A DNA stretch of 64,000 nucleotides from JALYZC01 sp963725645 (GTDB lineage Bacteria; Actinomycetota; Thermoleophilia; Solirubrobacterales; Solirubrobacteraceae): assembly GCA_963725645.1 (NCBI GenBank), contig CAVRZD010000002.1, positions 868,001 to 932,000 on the forward strand. The letters run 5' to 3'. The notes below the pieces were generated by a model, which did not search any database, had not been told where the DNA came from, and was given only the letters and a program-made list of their open reading frames with translations. The position numbers and the translations under genes are program-made. Below, one piece after another: positions 42,138-51,157 of the stretch (positions are counted from its first letter, which is position 1; each line of letters opens with the position of its first letter).

Positions 42138-42797
42138 CTACACCGGCGTCGCGTCGAGCGACCGCCACAGGTACCGGCACGCCACCGAGCGGTACGGGCG
42201 CCACGGCTCGGCGATCCCGGTCAGCTGCTCGGCGTCCGGAAGCTCCGCGAGCTCGTAGGCGATCATCGCGGCGCGGCGGATGCCCAGGTCGCCGACGGCC
42301 AGGACGTCCGGCCGCTGGAGGTGGAACAGCAGGAACATGTCCGCGGTCCACGGCCCCAGGCCCTTGACGGCGACGAGCTCGGCGGTCACCTGCTCGTCGG
42401 GGAGGTCGTCCAGCCGTGCCAGCTCGAGCGAGCCGTCGAGCACGTGCTCCGCCAGCGAGCGCAGGAAGCTCACCTTCGAGCGCGACAGGCCCGCCGCCGC
42501 GCGCATCTCCTCGGGGTCGGCCGCCAGCACCTCGTCCGGTGTCGGCGGGTCGCCGCCGAAGTGGGCGAGGAGCCGCTCGTAGATCGCCCGCGCCGCCTTG
42601 GTCGAGAGCTGCTGGCCGACGATCGAGCGCACGAGCGCGCCGTAGTGGTCGTCGGGGTGCATGCCGCGCCGGCCGGCGCGCTCGCCGAGGCCCGCGCCGT
42701 CCTCGATCCGGTCGATCACCGCGCCCAGCACCGGGTCCGCGCCCCGCAGGTGCGTGATCGCGCCGTCGGGGATGGGCTTGGAGGTCGTTTCAGACAC
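42138..42797 (-). CDS. DNA-3-methyladenine glycosylase II-like (AlkA, HhH-GPD)
   Basis: 219 aa. HhH-GPD base-excision enzyme: SIVGQQLSTKAARAIYERL (about 70), hairpin VKGLGPWTADMFLL (about 148) and catalytic Asp in VGDLGIRRA (about 173). No C-terminal 4Fe-4S Cys set, so it is AlkA-like rather than Nth/MutY-like. It removes alkylated purines. The GTG start at 42797 lies inside the right... minus-strand tip of palindromic element 3, so its first codons would be in the hairpin stem. Confidence 0.87.
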   Translation of the reverse strand: MSETTSKPIPDGAITHLRGADPVLGAVIDRIEDGAGLGERAGRRGMHPDDHYGALVRSIVGQQLSTKAARAIYERLLAHFGGDPPTPDEVLAADPEEMRAAAGLSRSKVSFLRSLAEHVLDGSLELARLDDLPDEQVTAELVAVKGLGPWTADMFLLFHLQRPDVLAVGDLGIRRAAMIAYELAELPDAEQLTGIAEPWRPYRSVACRYLWRSLDATPV

Positions 42798-42943
42798 CCC
42801 CCGCGCGCGCCTGACGGCGCCGGATGGCCGCCGGGCTTCGTCCTCGCCGGCTCGCGTGGCGCTGCCACGCCACGCCGGCTGCGTCCTCGCCCGGCGGCCC
42901 CCGGCGCTCGTCAGCCGCACACGCGGAGTGCTGAAACAACCTC
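42781..42943. repeat. 163-bp imperfect palindrome, element 3 of three
   Basis: Tips GAGGTCGTTTCAG and CTGAAACAACCTC are complementary with one mismatch; inner arms GGCCGCCGGGC/GCCCGGCGGCC and GCGTGGC/GCCACGC are perfect. Between them a 9-nt internal loop shows TTCGTCCTC on the left and TGCGTCCTC on the right, as in element 1. It fills the gap between the reductase stop (42952) and the glycosylase start (42797), both minus strand. Confidence 0.7.
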
Positions 42944-42951
42944 TCAGCGCT

Positions 42952-44022
42952 TCAGGCGCTCGGGGAGCTCGGGTCGCCCTCGGCCCCACCGGGCACGCCG
43001 GTGTTGGTCGAGTACTTGGGCTGGATCTTGGTGTCCGGGCGGATGTGGTGGACCGCCTGGGCGACCGCGATCGCCGCCTCGGCGAAGCCGGTGGCGATCA
43101 GCTTGAGCTTGCCGTCGAAGGTCGTGATGTCGCCGCACGCCCACACGGCCTCGAGGTTGGTCTTCATCACGGGATCGACCACCAGCGCGCCCTTGGAGAT
43201 CTCGAGCCCCCAGTCCTTCAGCGGCCCGAGCGCGGTCTTGAAGCCGAGCTGGAGCAGGATCGCGTCGACCTCGAGCTCGACCTCGTGCTCCTCGTCCTCG
43301 GAGTGGAACAGCACGACGCGCTCGACGTGGCCGTTGCCGGCCACGTCCTTGATCTGGAAGGGCGTGTGCACCGAGACCGAGCCGTCCTGCGCCGCCTGCA
43401 TGACCTGGCCGACCGTCACCTCGTGCGCGCGGAAGCCCTCGCGCCGGTGCACCAGCGTGATCTCGTCGGCCACGTCGAGCAGGTTGATCACCCAGTCGCA
43501 GGCGGAGTCGCCACCGCCCACGATCAGCACCTTCTTGCCCTCGAACTCGGACTTCTCGCCCACCAGGTAGTGCGCGCCGCGGCCCTCCCACGGCGTCATG
43601 TCGTAGCCGGGCAGCTTCTTGGGCTCGAACGCGCCGTGGCCGCCGGAGATGATCACGGTGCGCGAGCGCAGCTTGCCGTGGTCGGTGTGGATCACGACGA
43701 GGCCGTCCTCCCAGGAGATCGTCTCGGCCGTGGTCTCCAGGTGCACGGGAACGTCGAACTGGTCGAGCGCCTGCTCGCGCAGCTGCTCGACCAGGTCCTT
43801 GGCGAGGATCCGCGGGTGCCCGACCACGTCGAAGATCCACTTCTCCGGGTACAGGGTCGTGAGCTGGCCGCCGATCTCCGGCAGCGAGTCCACGATCCGC
43901 GAGGTCGCCTCGCGCATGCCGGCCCAGAACGCCGCCGCCAGCCCGACCGGGCCGGCGCCGATGATCGTGATGTCGCGGACCTCGTCGAGGTCCGCCGCGA
44001 GTGCCTTGGCGTCCTCGGTCAT
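42952..44022 (-). CDS. ferredoxin-NADP reductase, thioredoxin-reductase-like type
   Basis: 356 aa. FAD motif ITIIGAGPVGLAAAFWAGM (about residue 18), NADPH motif VLIVGGGDSACDWVINL (about 165) and the C-terminal CGDITTFDGKLKLIATGFAEA FAD segment. The CxxC pair of true thioredoxin reductases is missing (DSACD has one Cys), so this is the YumC-like ferredoxin/flavodoxin reductase class. Its ATG overlaps the hemQ stop, linking electron supply with haem synthesis. Confidence 0.87.
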   Translation of the reverse strand: MTEDAKALAADLDEVRDITIIGAGPVGLAAAFWAGMREATSRIVDSLPEIGGQLTTLYPEKWIFDVVGHPRILAKDLVEQLREQALDQFDVPVHLETTAETISWEDGLVVIHTDHGKLRSRTVIISGGHGAFEPKKLPGYDMTPWEGRGAHYLVGEKSEFEGKKVLIVGGGDSACDWVINLLDVADEITLVHRREGFRAHEVTVGQVMQAAQDGSVSVHTPFQIKDVAGNGHVERVVLFHSEDEEHEVELEVDAILLQLGFKTALGPLKDWGLEISKGALVVDPVMKTNLEAVWACGDITTFDGKLKLIATGFAEAAIAVAQAVHHIRPDTKIQPKYSTNTGVPGGAEGDPSSPSA

Positions 44023-44738
44023 GTGATCGGGGTGGTGACGAGCGGGTCGATGCCGGAGGTCAGCGCGTCGCCGTCCAGCGCGCCGAGCGCGCGCTCGACC
44101 GAGGCCGCGATGCACGTGAACACCGGGGTGTCGCGCAGCGTGTAGCTGCTGGATTCGGTCGTCCGCAGCCGCTGCACCAGGTCGAGGAAGTCGGCCGGAT
44201 CGTCGGTCTCGAAGGCGACGACGAACTCCTGGTCGTCGAGGCCGAAGGAGTAGGACGTGTTGAGGTCGATGTTCGGGTACTCGCGCCCGATGCGGATGTG
44301 CTCGGTCATGATCCGCTGGCGCTCGTCCGCGGGCAGCCGGTACCACGCCCGCGTCTTCACGAACGGGTACACGAACAGGTACCGGCCGTGCGGCGGGCGG
44401 ACCTCCAGGCGCGACTCGTCGGAGTACTCCGACGGCTTCGTCATCGCCAGGTAGGAGTGGGGGATCGACGACCACTTCATCAGCCCGCTCTGGGCCAGCA
44501 GCACGTGGAACTCGTGCAGGTGGTCGAGGTTGCGTGACTGGGACAGGAGCATCAGGTCGCAGTCGCCGCGGGTGCCGACCAGCGAGAAGGACCGCAGCAG
44601 GTGCCCTTCGATCTGCGCGAAGTCCTCGCAGGCGGCGACGAATTCGCGCTTGTCGCGACGCCGCTCCTCGACGTCGAGGCGGCGCCAGGCCGGGTCGACT
44701 CCGAGGAAGGTGTATTTGACGAAGTGGCGTTCGGGCAT
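44019..44738 (-). CDS. hemQ: coproheme decarboxylase (HemQ/ChdC), chlorite-dismutase family
   Basis: 239 aa. Last step of the coproporphyrin-dependent haem pathway of Gram-positive bacteria. Family segments: YTFLGVDPAWRRL, VGTRGDCDLMLLSQS, YPFVKTRAWYRLP (catalytic Tyr region, about residue 130), EHIRIGREYPNIDLNTSYS with the haem-side His, and FGLDDQEFVVAFETD. Stop overlaps the ferredoxin reductase start. No other haem genes are nearby. Confidence 0.9.
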   Translation of the reverse strand: MPERHFVKYTFLGVDPAWRRLDVEERRRDKREFVAACEDFAQIEGHLLRSFSLVGTRGDCDLMLLSQSRNLDHLHEFHVLLAQSGLMKWSSIPHSYLAMTKPSEYSDESRLEVRPPHGRYLFVYPFVKTRAWYRLPADERQRIMTEHIRIGREYPNIDLNTSYSFGLDDQEFVVAFETDDPADFLDLVQRLRTTESSSYTLRDTPVFTCIAASVERALGALDGDALTSGIDPLVTTPIT

Positions 44739-44818
44739 GACTGCAGGGACGGGTCGCGCACCGTGTTGAGGACACGTTGCGGGTGCCCGCACGGTGTAAC
44801 CCGAGGCGCTTGAAAAAG

Positions 44819-44824
44819 TATAGT
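44819..44824 (+). promoter_or_regulatory. leaderless-type -10 hexamer TATAGT
   Basis: TATAGT, the best -10 match in the window, ends 7 nt before the ATG at 44832. The upstream GTG at 44823 lies inside the hexamer and is therefore unlikely as start. No clear -35. Confidence 0.6.
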
Positions 44825-44831
44825 GCCGTCG

Positions 44832-47006
44832 ATGCTCCGGCCCGGGCTCATCGCTTTGCTGTGCGCGCTTACGGTCGGCGCGGTGGGACTGCTCCTGCCT
44901 GCGGCGGGAGGGGCCGCGGCCGTCGCTCCCCACGGCGCGCCGGCGGCCACGATCGCCGACCTGCCGCGCCCGGACGGCCCGCGCGTGCTGCTGCTGTTCC
45001 TGCCCGCGCGCGAGAAGCCGCCGAAGGTGCCGCCGACGGTCAAGAACCCGCCGAACCCGCAGGAGGTCGTCCAGCAGCGCATCGACGAGCGCAAGGAGCT
45101 CTCGGTGGGGCTGATCGGGGCCACCCAGGGCCCCTACACGCAAGAGCAGTTCCTCCTCGACCTGACCTCCGGCACCCGCACCTCGGCCGCCACCTATGAC
45201 ACCAAGGCGCCGTGGCCGATGCGCCTGTCGGTCGCCGGGACCGCCGGCTTCATCGACGGCTGGCTGCCGAACAAGCGCCGCGCGTTGGCCGCCCCGGCGT
45301 CGATCAAGCCGGGCCTGCTGGCGGGTTCGATTCCCGGCGGGGGGACGTATGTCGGCTTCAACCGCACACGGGGCGAGGAGGCCGCCGCGGCCGCCGACGA
45401 GCAGGGCACCGTGCGCCGCGTCTCGATCGGCCCGACGGTGACGGTCGCGTTCCGCGCCCAGCAGCTGCTCCAGCGCCACGCCTACGTCGTCGTCTCGCTG
45501 CCGCCGAAGAAGCTCGGCGGCCAGCAGATGGACGAGCTCCTGCGCTACCGGGGCCCGAACGAGATGATCATGGTGGTCCAGGCGCCGCCCGACGGCAAGG
45601 CGCCGCAGCTGATGCCCATGGGCCTCGTGGGCGAGCCCGGCCACCACAAGCCGGGCGGCCTGACGTCGGCGTCGACGCGCCAGGCGGGGATCTCGACCAC
45701 GATCGACATGGCCCCGACGATCCTGCACCGGCTGGGCATCGCGATCCCCTCCGACATCCGCGGCGAGCCGATCACGATCTCGGGAAAGCGCGACTCCGAC
45801 GGGCTCAAGGAGCTGCGCGACCGCCTCACCAGCATCGGCAAGTACCGCCTCACGACGGTGCAGGGGATGGTGCTGACCTTCCTCGGTGTGGTGCTGGCCC
45901 TGGCCGCCTTCGGCGGCTGGCACCGCTCGTTCCGCAAGGGCCTGCGGATCGGCAGCCTCGCCTTCATGTGGGCGGTGACGATCGTCCTGTTCGAGGCGCT
46001 GTTCAATCCCGCCACGCTCGGCGTGGAGATGGCGATCGTGGCGCTCCCATCCTTCGCCCTGGCAATCCTCACCGAGCGCTACGTACCGTGGCCCTACGGG
46101 CCCGTGATCCCGATCTTCGCGGCGCTCGCGCTGTACTCCGTCGACCTGGCCAACGACTCGCACCTGATCGTGCGGTCGCTGCTGGGGCCGAATCCGAAGT
46201 TCGGCTCGCGCTTCTTCGGCGTGGGCAACGAGCTCGAGGCGGCGCTGCCGGTGATGATGTTCATCGGGATCGGCGCGGCGCTGACCGGCCAGGCCCGATC
46301 GCGGCGCAACGCCGCGATCTTCGGCGTGTCGGGGCTGATCCTGGCCGCGATCATCGGCTCGGGCCGTCTCGGGGCCGACGTCGGAGGTGTGATGACGGTG
46401 GCGACGGGTACTGCCGTGGCGACCCTGATGATGCTGCCGAAGCGGCCATCGAAGAAGGTGATCGCGCTCGCTTTCTGCGTGCCGTTCCTCGCCGTCGGCG
46501 GCCTGGCGGCGCTGGACCTCGCGACCGGCGGCAACGGGCACTTCACGCGCAACGTCCTCGACCAGGGCAGCGGCAACTTCCTCGACACGATCCTGCGCCG
46601 GCTGGAGCTGGCCTTCAACGCGCTCTTCAACGGCCGCCGCATGCCGTTCGTGGTCGCCGCGGGGGCCATCGCGGTGGGCTTCGCCTACCGCAACCGGGCC
46701 TGGCTCTACGGGCCGGTGCCCGACCCGTCGTGGCGCGCGGCGCTGCTCGGCGGGCTGGCCGCTGCGATCGGCGGCTCCTTCTTCAACGACTCGGGCCCGC
46801 TGCTGTTCGTCGTCGGCGCCTTCGGCCTGATCGTCGCCAGCTGCTACATCCAGGGCGATCCCCGGCTGGCGCCGGGTGATCAGAAGATCGCCGAGCTGCG
46901 CGAGGAGGTGCCGGCCGACGGCCAATCGCCGCCCGCCGACGTGCAGCCGCCGCCGGAAGGGACGGGAAAGCCAGCTCCCACGATCCCCTCGCCGACGGCG
47001 TCATGA
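44832..47006 (+). CDS. large multi-pass membrane protein with degenerate phosphatase/sulfatase-like periplasmic domain
   Basis: 724 aa from ATG 44832. Signal/anchor helix (5-28), a periplasmic domain (40-325) ending with ISTTIDMAPTILHRLGI and IPSDIRGEPI, the usual closing segment of alkaline-phosphatase/sulfatase folds, then about ten helices (345-690) and a Pro-rich tail. The catalytic Thr/Ser-metal motifs of that fold are not visible, so the domain is probably non-catalytic or remodelled. Its stop overlaps the start of the PimA-flippase fusion (ATGA), suggesting a part in envelope glycolipid or polymer assembly. I do not recognise a named family. Confidence 0.7.
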   Translation: MLRPGLIALLCALTVGAVGLLLPAAGGAAAVAPHGAPAATIADLPRPDGPRVLLLFLPAREKPPKVPPTVKNPPNPQEVVQQRIDERKELSVGLIGATQGPYTQEQFLLDLTSGTRTSAATYDTKAPWPMRLSVAGTAGFIDGWLPNKRRALAAPASIKPGLLAGSIPGGGTYVGFNRTRGEEAAAAADEQGTVRRVSIGPTVTVAFRAQQLLQRHAYVVVSLPPKKLGGQQMDELLRYRGPNEMIMVVQAPPDGKAPQLMPMGLVGEPGHHKPGGLTSASTRQAGISTTIDMAPTILHRLGIAIPSDIRGEPITISGKRDSDGLKELRDRLTSIGKYRLTTVQGMVLTFLGVVLALAAFGGWHRSFRKGLRIGSLAFMWAVTIVLFEALFNPATLGVEMAIVALPSFALAILTERYVPWPYGPVIPIFAALALYSVDLANDSHLIVRSLLGPNPKFGSRFFGVGNELEAALPVMMFIGIGAALTGQARSRRNAAIFGVSGLILAAIIGSGRLGADVGGVMTVATGTAVATLMMLPKRPSKKVIALAFCVPFLAVGGLAALDLATGGNGHFTRNVLDQGSGNFLDTILRRLELAFNALFNGRRMPFVVAAGAIAVGFAYRNRAWLYGPVPDPSWRAALLGGLAAAIGGSFFNDSGPLLFVVGAFGLIVASCYIQGDPRLAPGDQKIAELREEVPADGQSPPADVQPPPEGTGKPAPTIPSPTAS

Positions 47007-49357
47007 GCCGGATCGCGCTCGTCTCCCCGTACTCCTGGACGTACCCGGGCGGCGTGACGCGCCACATCGAGGCGCTGGCCGACGAGCTGCTTCACCGCGG
47101 CCACGACGTGCGCGTGCTCGCGCCCTTCGACCCGCCCGACCGCCGTTCCGCCCTGCTGCACCGGGGCGCCGAGCCCGAGCCGCGGCCGATGCCCGACCAC
47201 CTCATCTCGCTCGGGCGAACCGTCGGGATCCCCATGAACGGCGCGGTGTCCAACGTGGCCGTGACGCCGCACTCGATCACGACCATGCGGCGCGAGCTCG
47301 CGGCCGGGCGCTTCGACGTCGTCCACATCCACGAGCCCAACGTGCCGGTGCTGTGCTGGGACGCGATGCTCTCGGCCGACGCCCCGCTCGTCGGGACCTT
47401 CCACTGCTACTCCGAGAACCGCGTGTCGAACAACGTGGCCAACCTGCTCGGGGTGCGCCGCCGCTACAACCGCCTGCGCGTCCGCATCGCGGTGTCGGAG
47501 GCGGCCGCGTGGACCGGGCGCCGCTTCTACGGCGGTCGCTACCGCGTGATCCCGAACGGCGTCGAGCTGGATGCCGCACTTGGGGGGAACGGCGCCGCTC
47601 CCAGCCCCCGCGACCCGGACGCGCCGCTGCGAATCGTGTTCGTCGGCCAGGCGCTCGAGCGCAAGGGCCTGCCGGTGCTGCTGCGCGCCTTCGAGGCGCT
47701 GCGCGAGCACGTGCCGGCGACGCTCGAGATCGTCGGGGCCGGCCGGGACGAGGTCTCGCCCCTGCTGCTGGACGAGTGCGGCGTGCGCGCGGTCGGGAAG
47801 GTGTCGGATGACGACAAGCGCGCGGCGCTGCGGGCGGCGGACGTGCTCTGCGCGCCGTCTCTGGGCGGCGAGAGCTTTGGCATGGTCCTGACCGAGGCGT
47901 TCGCCTCGGGCACGCCGGTGGTGGCCTCCGACATCGCGGGCTACCGCGACGTCGTGCGCGACGGCGTCGACGGCGTCCTGGTGCCGCGCGGCGACGCCAC
48001 CGAGCTGGCGGAGGTGCTGCGCGACCTGTCGCTGGAGCCCGAGCGACGTGCGCGCATGGCCGCGGCGGCCGCCGAGCGCGCGCCGCGCTACGCCTGGCCG
48101 CGGGTCGCCGACGAGGTGCTCGACGCCTACGCCGAGGCGCAGGCCGCGCCCGAGCCGGAGGGAAGGCTGCGCCGCGCGGCCGTGCGGCACGGGTTCTCGC
48201 CGAGCGACGGGCGCCCGCACGTGCCCGCCCGGCGCCTGCCCTCCCTGCAGCCCCCAGCGGAGGGGGAGCGGCGGCCGGCGGTTGTCCTGCTGCGCCGCGC
48301 CGCGATGGCGCTGGCTGCGCTGGCCGGCCTCCTGCTGGCCACGCTCGCGCTCGACCGCATCGGGCTCGACTCGATCGGACGCGCGCTGTTCTACTCCAGC
48401 CCGGCCTGGGTGCTCGCCGGCCTTGTGCTGATGTGCTCGTCGATGGTCCTGCGCGGGCTCGCGTGGTACTCGATCCTGCGCGCCGCGCTGCCGTACGCGA
48501 ACGTGCGCCGGCGCGACGCCATGCAGGGGACGTTCATCGGCGTGTTGATGTCGGCGACCCTGCCGGCCCGCCTGGGCGAGCCGGCGCGCGCGATGGTCGT
48601 GGCCCGGCGCATCGGGCGCGCGCGCGACCAGCTGCCGGTGGTGCTCGGCACGATCGTCTCGCAGACGCTGCTCAACCTGGTCGCGCTGGCGGGGCTGGGC
48701 GTGGTCATGTTCTCGACCGTCGAGCTGTTCGCCGGGCACGAGGAGGCGCTCGTCGCGGCCTCGGTGGCTCCGATCGCGGCCGTGATCGCGGTGCTCCTCG
48801 CCCCGGTGCTGCTGCGTCGCGGGCCGACCGGACGCTCGGCGCGCGCGCACGCCGCCCTCGTCCGCGCCCGCGCGGCGATGCAGAAGGTGCGGCTCGGCCT
48901 GCGCGTGTTCCGCGATCCCCGTCGCGGCGCCGTGGCCGCAGCGGCGCAGCTCACGGCGTGGGTGATCCAGTGGCTGGCCTGCTACGTGCTGCTCGTCGCG
49001 CTCGGGCTCGACGACGTCGCCGGGCTCGGTGCCGCGGCGGCGGTCCTGTTCGCCGTCAACGTCACGGCCGCGTTGCCGCTGACCCCGTCGAACCTCGGCG
49101 TCTTCCAGGCGGCCTGCGTCGCCGTGCTCGCCGGCGCCTACCACGTCCATTCCGCCGACGCGCTCGGCTACGGGATCATCCTGCAGGCGGTCGAGATCGC
49201 GACCGCGGTCCTGATGGGCATGCCCGCCCTGGTCAAGGAGGGCCTGTCCTGGCGCGACGTCCGGCTGCGTGCGCTGCACTCCACGCCGGTCCGGCTGCCC
49301 GCGCGCCCGCGCGGCGCACGGCACGGCGCGCGCGAGCGCATCCAGGCCGGCGTCTAG
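47003..49357 (+). CDS. PimA-like GT4 mannosyltransferase fused to a UPF0104/LPG-synthase-type membrane domain
   Basis: 784 aa. Residues 1-375 are a GT-B glycosyltransferase of family GT4: SPYSWTYPGGVTRHIEALA at the start as in PimA, HIHEPNVPVLCW, FVGQALERKGLPVLLRAF, and the sugar-nucleotide EX7E region GGESFGMVLTEAFASGTPVV. Residues 430-745 hold about eight helices matching the lysylphosphatidylglycerol synthase TM/flippase-like UPF0104 family (SSMVLRGLAWYSILRAALP; SATLPARLGEPARAMVVARR; ALPLTPSNLGVFQAA). A single chain could mannosylate a phosphoinositide-like lipid and move it across the membrane; that coupling is inference. Confidence 0.83.
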   Translation: MSRIALVSPYSWTYPGGVTRHIEALADELLHRGHDVRVLAPFDPPDRRSALLHRGAEPEPRPMPDHLISLGRTVGIPMNGAVSNVAVTPHSITTMRRELAAGRFDVVHIHEPNVPVLCWDAMLSADAPLVGTFHCYSENRVSNNVANLLGVRRRYNRLRVRIAVSEAAAWTGRRFYGGRYRVIPNGVELDAALGGNGAAPSPRDPDAPLRIVFVGQALERKGLPVLLRAFEALREHVPATLEIVGAGRDEVSPLLLDECGVRAVGKVSDDDKRAALRAADVLCAPSLGGESFGMVLTEAFASGTPVVASDIAGYRDVVRDGVDGVLVPRGDATELAEVLRDLSLEPERRARMAAAAAERAPRYAWPRVADEVLDAYAEAQAAPEPEGRLRRAAVRHGFSPSDGRPHVPARRLPSLQPPAEGERRPAVVLLRRAAMALAALAGLLLATLALDRIGLDSIGRALFYSSPAWVLAGLVLMCSSMVLRGLAWYSILRAALPYANVRRRDAMQGTFIGVLMSATLPARLGEPARAMVVARRIGRARDQLPVVLGTIVSQTLLNLVALAGLGVVMFSTVELFAGHEEALVAASVAPIAAVIAVLLAPVLLRRGPTGRSARAHAALVRARAAMQKVRLGLRVFRDPRRGAVAAAAQLTAWVIQWLACYVLLVALGLDDVAGLGAAAAVLFAVNVTAALPLTPSNLGVFQAACVAVLAGAYHVHSADALGYGIILQAVEIATAVLMGMPALVKEGLSWRDVRLRALHSTPVRLPARPRGARHGARERIQAGV

Positions 49358-49369
49358 ACGCTCGGGCCC

Positions 49370-50131
49370 GTGAGCCTCGCCGCCCAGCGCCGCGACTGGG
49401 ACGAGCTGGCCCAGCTCGATCCGTACTGGGCGATCTGCACCACGCCCGGCAAGCGCTTCGGCGCGTGGGACGCCCACGAGTTCTTCGCCACCGGCGAGCG
49501 GGAGGTCGCCGCGGTGCTGGCCGAGGCCGAGCCGCTCGGCGTCCCCGGCGCATGGGGCGAGGCGCTCGACTTCGGCTGCGGGCTCGGCCGCCTGACCCGA
49601 GCGCTCGCCGGCCGCTTCGAGCGTTGCGTGGGGGTTGACATCGCGCCGCGGATGGTCGAGGGCGCGCGCGAGCTCAACGCCGATCGGCGCGGTTGTGAGT
49701 TTCGCGTCAACCCGGGCGCGGACCTCGGCCAGTTCGGGGACGGACGCTTCGATCTGGTGTACAGCTCGATCGTGCTCCAGCACGTCCCGCGGCGCGACTG
49801 GATCGAGGCCTACCTGGCGGAGTTCGCGCGGGTCCTGGCGCCGGGTGGCGCGATCGTCTTCACCCTGCCCAGCCACATCCCGCTCGTCTACCGCGCGCAG
49901 TGGCGCCGGCGCCTCTACCACGGTCTGCGCAGGCTCGGCGTCCCGGCCGACACGGTCTATCGCCGCCTGCGCCTGCAGCCGATCGCGATGAGCTTCCTCG
50001 ACGAGCGTGCGGTGACCGCTGCGCTCGCGCGCGGTGGCGCGCGCGTCCTGCGTGCGCACACCTGGGGCGCGTCCGGGATCGCCAACAGCGGCGTGCGCAG
50101 CACGCGCTACTTCGCGACGGTCGAGATCTAG
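49370..50131 (+). CDS. class I SAM-dependent methyltransferase
   Basis: 253 aa from GTG. Motif I is ALDFGCGLGRLTRAL (about residue 65), acidic loop CVGVDIAPRMVEGA, and post-motif FDLVYSSIVLQHVPR (about 125). A C-terminal basic segment (AQWRRRLYHGLRRLG) may touch membrane or acidic substrate. It follows the PimA-flippase fusion by 12 nt and may modify the same glycolipid; the substrate is not readable. Confidence 0.83.
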   Translation: MSLAAQRRDWDELAQLDPYWAICTTPGKRFGAWDAHEFFATGEREVAAVLAEAEPLGVPGAWGEALDFGCGLGRLTRALAGRFERCVGVDIAPRMVEGARELNADRRGCEFRVNPGADLGQFGDGRFDLVYSSIVLQHVPRRDWIEAYLAEFARVLAPGGAIVFTLPSHIPLVYRAQWRRRLYHGLRRLGVPADTVYRRLRLQPIAMSFLDERAVTAALARGGARVLRAHTWGASGIANSGVRSTRYFATVEI

Positions 50132-50179
50132 TCCGCGGTCGGAGTCCGTGCCCGAGCGGCGGCGCCCCCGGGGTTGCGA

Positions 50180-51139
50180 TTACGCCGTCAGCGCTGCGCA
50201 GACGCGGTCGATGTCCGCGTCCTGCGCCGCGATCAGCTCGCGGGCCTTGGCCTCGAGGTTCGCGATGTTCTCCGGCGACGCGTCGTCGAGGTCGTCGCTG
50301 GCTCCGATGAGCTCGATCTGCAGGCGGACGTGACGCTCGGGGCCGAGCAGCTGCTCGAGCTCGTAGTCGGTCGTGTCGGACACGCCGTCGAGCACGACGT
50401 TGAATACTTGCCTCGCCCACCCCAGCAGGCCCCAGTCCTTCGCGTCCTCGTAGTGGATCGGGCGATTGAGCTGGCCGGTCCCCAGCGACACCACCAGCGC
50501 GTCGGCGTCCCGGTGCTCGGACAGGATCTCGGCATAGGCGCACATCGACGGGTTGTTGGCGAACACCCCGCCGTCCACGAGCGCGTAGCGCTCGCCGTCC
50601 GCCTCGTTGACGAGCTGCGGCGGCTCGAAGTAGGTCGGCGCGGCCGAGGTCGCGCGCGCCGCCTCGCGCATCGGGAAGTCGTATGCCGGGTCGGCGACGG
50701 CCCGGCGCGACCGGAAGAAGAACGGCTTGCGCAGCTCGAGCTCGTATGCGGTGATCAGCACCGGTGTGAGCGCGTCGCGCAGCCGCGCGTCGCCGAAGTA
50801 CTTCGTCAGCGCGGCCTCGAGCCCGTCGGCCGGGTACTTCTCGTCGAGCACGCCTTCGACGCTCGTGATCCGCTGCCACACCGAGCGCGAGAAGATGTGC
50901 TCGCCCTCGCGCCGGTAGAGCTCGAGCAGGTCGCTCGCCCGCCAGCGCGGCGTCCCGTCCTCGCCGGGCGCCGTCAGGCCCAGCGCGATGATCCCGCCGG
51001 TCGACGTCCCGGCCACCAGGTCGAACAGCTCGGGCACGGTCCAGCGCGTGCGGCGCTCGATTTCGGCCAGCACCGCCGCCGGGATCACCCCGCGGATCCC
51101 GCCGCCGTCGATCGCAAGCACGCGGACCGGCGCGGCCAT
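50180..51139 (-). CDS. patatin-like phospholipase
   Basis: 319 aa. Oxyanion DGGGIRGVIP (about residue 11), nucleophile Ser in AGTSTGGIIALG (about 44), catalytic Asp in LVDGGVFANNPS (about 190). This is the plant-patatin/CapV-like soluble group that deacylates phospholipids. CapV relatives are CBASS effectors, but no cyclic-nucleotide synthase, Cap2/3 or other defence gene is adjacent, so a housekeeping lipase is more likely. A minus-strand TAGCGT hexamer ends 5 nt before the ATG. Confidence 0.85.
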   Translation of the reverse strand: MAAPVRVLAIDGGGIRGVIPAAVLAEIERRTRWTVPELFDLVAGTSTGGIIALGLTAPGEDGTPRWRASDLLELYRREGEHIFSRSVWQRITSVEGVLDEKYPADGLEAALTKYFGDARLRDALTPVLITAYELELRKPFFFRSRRAVADPAYDFPMREAARATSAAPTYFEPPQLVNEADGERYALVDGGVFANNPSMCAYAEILSEHRDADALVVSLGTGQLNRPIHYEDAKDWGLLGWARQVFNVVLDGVSDTTDYELEQLLGPERHVRLQIELIGASDDLDDASPENIANLEAKARELIAAQDADIDRVCAALTA

Positions 51140-51157
51140 GTGCGCGACGCTATCCGA

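Noticed and set aside
42952..44022. Thioredoxin reductase
   Set aside because: The redox CxxC motif is absent; the order of FAD and NADPH motifs fits the YumC-like ferredoxin reductases.
46880..50059. 1059-residue open frame on the minus strand
   Set aside because: Shadow of the PimA-flippase fusion and methyltransferase; compositionally biased and without recognisable motifs.
50180..51139. Patatin as a CBASS (CapV) effector
   Set aside because: No CD-NTase, Cap2/Cap3 or other defence gene within many kb; neighbours are a methyltransferase and metH.
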